Below are positions 45,056 to 47,179 of a stretch of DNA of 47,179 nt, piece by piece (the first letter of the stretch is position 1; each line of letters begins with the position of its first letter). Origin of the DNA: Actinomycetes bacterium (GTDB lineage: Bacteria > Actinomycetota > Acidimicrobiia > Acidimicrobiales > Ilumatobacteraceae); assembly GCA_014190235.1 (NCBI GenBank), contig BJGC01000006.1:45707-92885 (forward strand), in the 5' to 3' direction. The notes under the pieces were generated by a model that saw only the letters and a program-made list of their open reading frames with translations, did no database searches and was not told the origin of the DNA. The position numbers were made by a program, and so were the translations under genes.

Positions 45056-45595
45056 TTAGAGTGACGCGAGATCAACCGTTGGCGGAACAAGCACCTTGTC
45101 GATGACGTGAATTACGCCGTTGCTTGCCTCAACATCTGCAGCAATCACGGTTGCGTCGTTCACCTGAACGCCATCAGTCGTGCCGAGTGCAATGGTCGAA
45201 CCTTCTACCGATGGTGCGTCTCCGGCCATCACGTCCGTGGACATGATCTTTCCTGACACCACGTGGTACGTCAGGATTGACGTCAACACAGCGAGGTTTT
45301 CTGGCAAGAGCAACTTGTCCAGCAGACCAGCAGGTAGCGCAGCAAATGCCGCATCGTTAGGTGCGAATACTGTGAACGGACCTGCACCTTGAAGCGTCTC
45401 GACCAAGCCTGCTGCCTTAATTGCTGCAACCAAAGTACTAAAACCTTCTGTACCGCTAGCAACAGCAACAATGTCGCCAGCAACAGCTTCTGATGTTGCT
45501 TCTGCCACTGTTGTATCAACAGCATCTGATGAATCGCTTCCGCATGCCGACAGGGAGATCACGGCAACCATGGCGAGTGCAATAACTTTTTTCAT
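45056..45595 (-). CDS. Fasciclin (FAS1) domain lipoprotein
   Basis: This 179-residue protein has a lipobox LSAC (C18), an acidic/threonine linker and one FAS1 domain with the two conserved boxes: H1 FTVFAPNDAAFAALP (about 85-99) and H2-region GVIHVIDKVLVPP at the end, with the YHVV motif between. FAS1 proteins mediate adhesion or bind ligands at the cell surface. AAAAGGAG lies 6 bases before ATG 45595. It is monocistronic with its own terminator. Confidence 0.93.
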   Translation of the reverse strand: MKKVIALAMVAVISLSACGSDSSDAVDTTVAEATSEAVAGDIVAVASGTEGFSTLVAAIKAAGLVETLQGAGPFTVFAPNDAAFAALPAGLLDKLLLPENLAVLTSILTYHVVSGKIMSTDVMAGDAPSVEGSTIALGTTDGVQVNDATVIAADVEASNGVIHVIDKVLVPPTVDLASL

Positions 45596-46166
45596 TGGGG
45601 GCTCCTTTTAAATAATGACGAACCAATTCCGCCACGCAAACTTTAGACAAAGATTTGAGTCATTGCGTCTTCCTGCTCGACATTTATGCCCAATTTCATC
45701 TGATTGACTACAATAAAACACCCTGAGAGGGGTCTCACACGGTTAGGGGTTTAAATCGATCACGGCTACCATGATCGCCAACTCCTGCCCCATCGTGGAG
45801 AATTTCGCCGCAAATAACGAGAGCAGCGCGGCACCGAATCTTCAATCAACTCTGGCAATATGATATGGAAAAAAATATCTAGAAACCGAACTATTCGACA
45901 TGGGGATCCGAACCAAAATCGACTTTCTGGCGTCAGTTCAACACCCCTCAGCCGTTGGAAGGTCTCGCGAAGTGTGTGCCTGCGCTCAAGCATTTATCGA
46001 CATATTTCGCTCATACTCGCTACCACCCATTCCCAGCATAACTCTATAGAGGGAGACCTGATTGCGGTTTTTTTTCGCAATACCCTTTGAGATCTGAAAA
46101 AGACAAACACGCACCGGTGAACCGGAACCAGGCTCAATTTTTAAATATCCCTTCAGGTTCCGCCGA
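45596..46166. other. Intergenic stretch without a recognised gene
   Basis: About 570 bases, by far the longest non-coding-looking stretch here. Several open frames of 72-76 codons exist on both strands, but none has a convincing start signal or recognisable protein. It includes GTTTAAAT at about 45750, AT-rich patches, and a hairpin-like ATTGCG...CGCAAT around eight T's near 46060-46081. The promoter of the fasciclin gene should lie at its left end. A small RNA or a decayed gene cannot be excluded. Confidence 0.5.
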
Positions 46167-46304
46167 TCACTCCTCTTCGTCTTCCATGGCCTCGTCCGTA
46201 TCAATATTTGACATCAGGTTCTCAAATACCTGCGCAGCCCACGCCTCGATCTCTTCATCAGTCAAGTTTTTTTTGGGTGCTTTGTAATAGTAACGCTTTG
46301 CCAT
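46167..46304 (-). CDS. Small acidic protein, 45 residues
   Basis: A short gene with a good AAAGGA ribosome binding site before ATG 46302-46304 and stop TGA at 46167-46169. The product begins with a basic, aromatic MAKRYYYKAPKK, continues with one amphipathic helix (TDEEIEAWAAQVFENLMS) and ends in a highly acidic tail (EAMEDEEE). It has no signal peptide and no cysteine. No family is recognised. The composition suggests a soluble protein that may bind a basic partner or nucleic-acid complex, which is inference. Confidence 0.72.
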   Translation of the reverse strand: MAKRYYYKAPKKNLTDEEIEAWAAQVFENLMSNIDTDEAMEDEEE

Positions 46305-46516
46305 GGGGGCAATCCTTTCGCTAATGGTTGAGTCTCCATCGCAAGGCCACCAGAAGTTTTATGCACTTTCGTGCATCACATCCCCTGGCGGGAAGCACCG
46401 TGGCCTGGTTGGCTCGGTTGCTGTACTCTGCTGAGTCACTCTTGATGTTGGACTCAACTTACAAACTAGGTGTTGCACAGTTGCGAGTTTGCGTCGCAGA
46501 TCCTGCTCGACATTCT
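46305..46516. other. Intergenic stretch, 212 bases
   Basis: No gene is supported here. It contains the perfect palindrome ATGCAC-TTTC-GTGCAT at 46361-46376 and the ribosome binding site of the 45-residue gene at its left end. A plus-strand open frame that crosses it also crosses the CDITH gene in antisense and is considered spurious. Confidence 0.5.
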
Positions 46517-46876
46517 CTACAGAGCGAGCCTCCGCGTTATCTCAGCGACAAATTCTTGAGGGGACGCCCCACACGCCGCAATCTCATCAGCATTCATGAA
46601 CATGGTCACCTCACCCGCTTCACTGCGCGCCACGACGGCTGGATAACGCCCATCTATACACTGACGTACGTCATCTGGCTGATCATTGCGATGAAACGTC
46701 TCAAAATCAGCGGCTAGACCGCTCCTGCATTCTTTCCATTTGGACTTTTCTCCAAACGCTGAATGAGTAATGTCACACAAGCTGCAGTGTCGTACTCCCA
46801 CTCGCGCACCCACCCAATACGACACCTCGCCCCACAACGTTGCGTCTGCGTCATACACGCCAATGAGTTGAGTCAT
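46517..46876 (-). CDS. Conserved hypothetical protein with CxxCDITH-type motif
   Basis: From ATG 46874-46876 the protein has 119 residues. It contains GVYDADATLWGEVSYWVG at the start, then HCSLCDITHS with two cysteines and two histidines that could bind metal, and a C-terminal AARxEAGEV-like strand and helix. Similar small proteins are known to me only as hypothetical actinobacterial proteins; no function is assigned. The frame is open to 46936, but the TAGGTT hexamer seven bases before ATG 46876 favours the shorter form as a leaderless gene. Confidence 0.7.
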   Translation of the reverse strand: MTQLIGVYDADATLWGEVSYWVGARVGVRHCSLCDITHSAFGEKSKWKECRSGLAADFETFHRNDQPDDVRQCIDGRYPAVVARSEAGEVTMFMNADEIAACGASPQEFVAEITRRLAL

Positions 46877-46883
46877 GCTCAAC

Positions 46884-46889
46884 AACCTA
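46884..46889 (-). promoter_or_regulatory. -10 hexamer TAGGTT, leaderless promoter of the CDITH protein
   Basis: On the minus strand TAGGTT is followed by GTTGAGC and ATG 46876. It faces the divergent promoter at 46944. Confidence 0.5.
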
Positions 46890-46943
46890 CAAGCGGGTAA
46901 CCATTCTTGAGCGCCGAACAACAAGACAACAACCACGTCCGAT

Positions 46944-46949
46944 TAGTTT
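46944..46949 (+). promoter_or_regulatory. -10 hexamer TAGTTT, leaderless promoter of the PPOX-fold gene
   Basis: TAGTTT is followed by seven bases and ATG at 46957. No ribosome binding site is present. Confidence 0.5.
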
Positions 46950-46956
46950 GGACACC

Positions 46957-47179
46957 ATGAGCACCAGTTCTGTCAACATCAACAAGTTCCTCAGCATTCT
47001 TGAAGGTCCATACACCGGAGTTCTCACCACTCTGTTTGCCGATGGCAGTCCACAAGGCACCCCCCTATGGTTTTTACTCGACGGTGACGACATATTATTT
47101 TCAACAACGGCAGGTAAACAAAAGTTGCGTAACATCGCTCGCGATCCACGCGCAACCTTCGTGGTATACAACCCCACCA
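46957..47179 (+). CDS. Pyridoxamine 5'-phosphate oxidase-fold protein, 3' end cut off
   Basis: Only the first 74 codons are in the window. They read as the N-terminal part of a split-barrel flavin/F420-binding protein: a helix (INKFLSILEGPY), then VLTTLFADGSPQGTPLWFLLD and ILFSTTAGKQKLRNIARDP, the usual strand order and the K.RN..RDPR segment of PPOX/F420-dependent enzymes. Such proteins bind FMN or F420 and often reduce small molecules. The cofactor cannot be told from this part. Confidence 0.82.
   Translation, partial: MSTSSVNINKFLSILEGPYTGVLTTLFADGSPQGTPLWFLLDGDDILFSTTAGKQKLRNIARDPRATFVVYNPT

Noticed and set aside
45898-45925. GGTTCGGATCC-like sequence (minus strand) as a tRNA T arm
   Set aside because: The flanking bases do not form a T stem, and no acceptor, D or anticodon stem could be found around it.
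45766-46204. Open frames of 72-76 codons on both strands
   Set aside because: Compositions are low-complexity or Arg/Ser-rich, no ribosome binding site or leaderless hexamer is convincing and no family is recognised.
46361-46376. Palindrome ATGCAC-TTTC-GTGCAT as an operator or terminator
   Set aside because: Only six base pairs, no T-run and no placement relative to a promoter; it may be chance.
46328-46717. Plus-strand open frame of 129 codons
   Set aside because: It is antisense to the CDITH gene for more than half its length, has no start signal and no recognisable domain; the minus-strand genes explain the region better.
1-47179. Mobile elements, CRISPR arrays, phage genes or defence systems
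   Set aside because: No transposase, integrase, phage structural gene, direct-repeat array or known defence protein was seen; the tRNA-Leu is not flanked by an integrase or a duplicated tRNA end.

Overview
The window is 47 kb of bacterial chromosome, almost fully coding, with no mobile element, CRISPR array or rRNA. It most likely comes from an actinobacterium, probably of class Acidimicrobiia (Ilumatobacteraceae or the freshwater acIV type). That placement is inference from three things: the rpsA-coaE-uvrB-uvrA-uvrC and rapZ-gap-pgk-tpiA-secG-tRNA-Leu gene orders, the actinobacterial flavour of UvrB and S1, and roughly even base composition with many GTG starts. No rRNA gene is present to settle it.

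Layout. 1-5 kb: a cut-off M23 peptidase, a methyltransferase, a histidine phosphatase, a lipoprotein, a DoxX/anchored-protein pair and a hexapeptide acyltransferase. 5.2-8.3 kb: panB and panC for pantothenate, then an FAD amine-oxidase-like gene. 8.3-11.3 kb: a ProA-like dehydrogenase divergent from a metallo-beta-lactamase-fold hydrolase, then a TauE/SafE permease. 11.4-18.3 kb: a tight six-gene operon (M20 carbamoylase/amidohydrolase, D-carbamoylase-like nitrilase, a short SsnA-like amidohydrolase and a three-subunit molybdenum hydroxylase), which looks like a route that hydroxylates, opens and decarbamoylates an N-heterocycle. 18.3-20.9 kb: three consecutive lipoprotein genes (cupredoxin, beta-helix, DUF1996). 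20.9-25.2 kb: an aldonolactone-oxidase-type flavoenzyme, a DUF35/thiolase pair and an MFS exporter.

25.2-34.4 kb, all on the minus strand: gap-pgk-tpiA followed by a complete oligopeptide ABC transporter (permease C, binding protein, permease B, two ATPases), then secG and a tRNA-Leu whose anticodon reads AAG. 34.4-44.8 kb, also minus: rpsA, coaE, uvrB, uvrA, uvrC, a methyltransferase and rapZ. The yvcK and whiA genes that usually follow rapZ in this phylum are absent. 45-47 kb: a fasciclin lipoprotein with a strong terminator, about 570 bases with no recognisable gene, a 45-residue acidic protein, a conserved hypothetical protein and the start of a pyridoxamine-oxidase-fold gene.

A feature running through the window is leaderless transcription. 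At least eleven genes have a TANNNT -10 hexamer ending exactly 6 or 7 bases before an ATG or GTG and no Shine-Dalgarno sequence, while others (fasciclin, thiolase, DUF35, tpiA, the binding protein) have clear ribosome binding sites. These hexamers were used to correct several start codons. The most interesting items are the tRNA-Leu(AAG), the two-carbamoylase/molybdenum-hydroxylase operon, the three-lipoprotein cassette, and a perfect 12-bp stem-loop between the binding-protein and permease genes.
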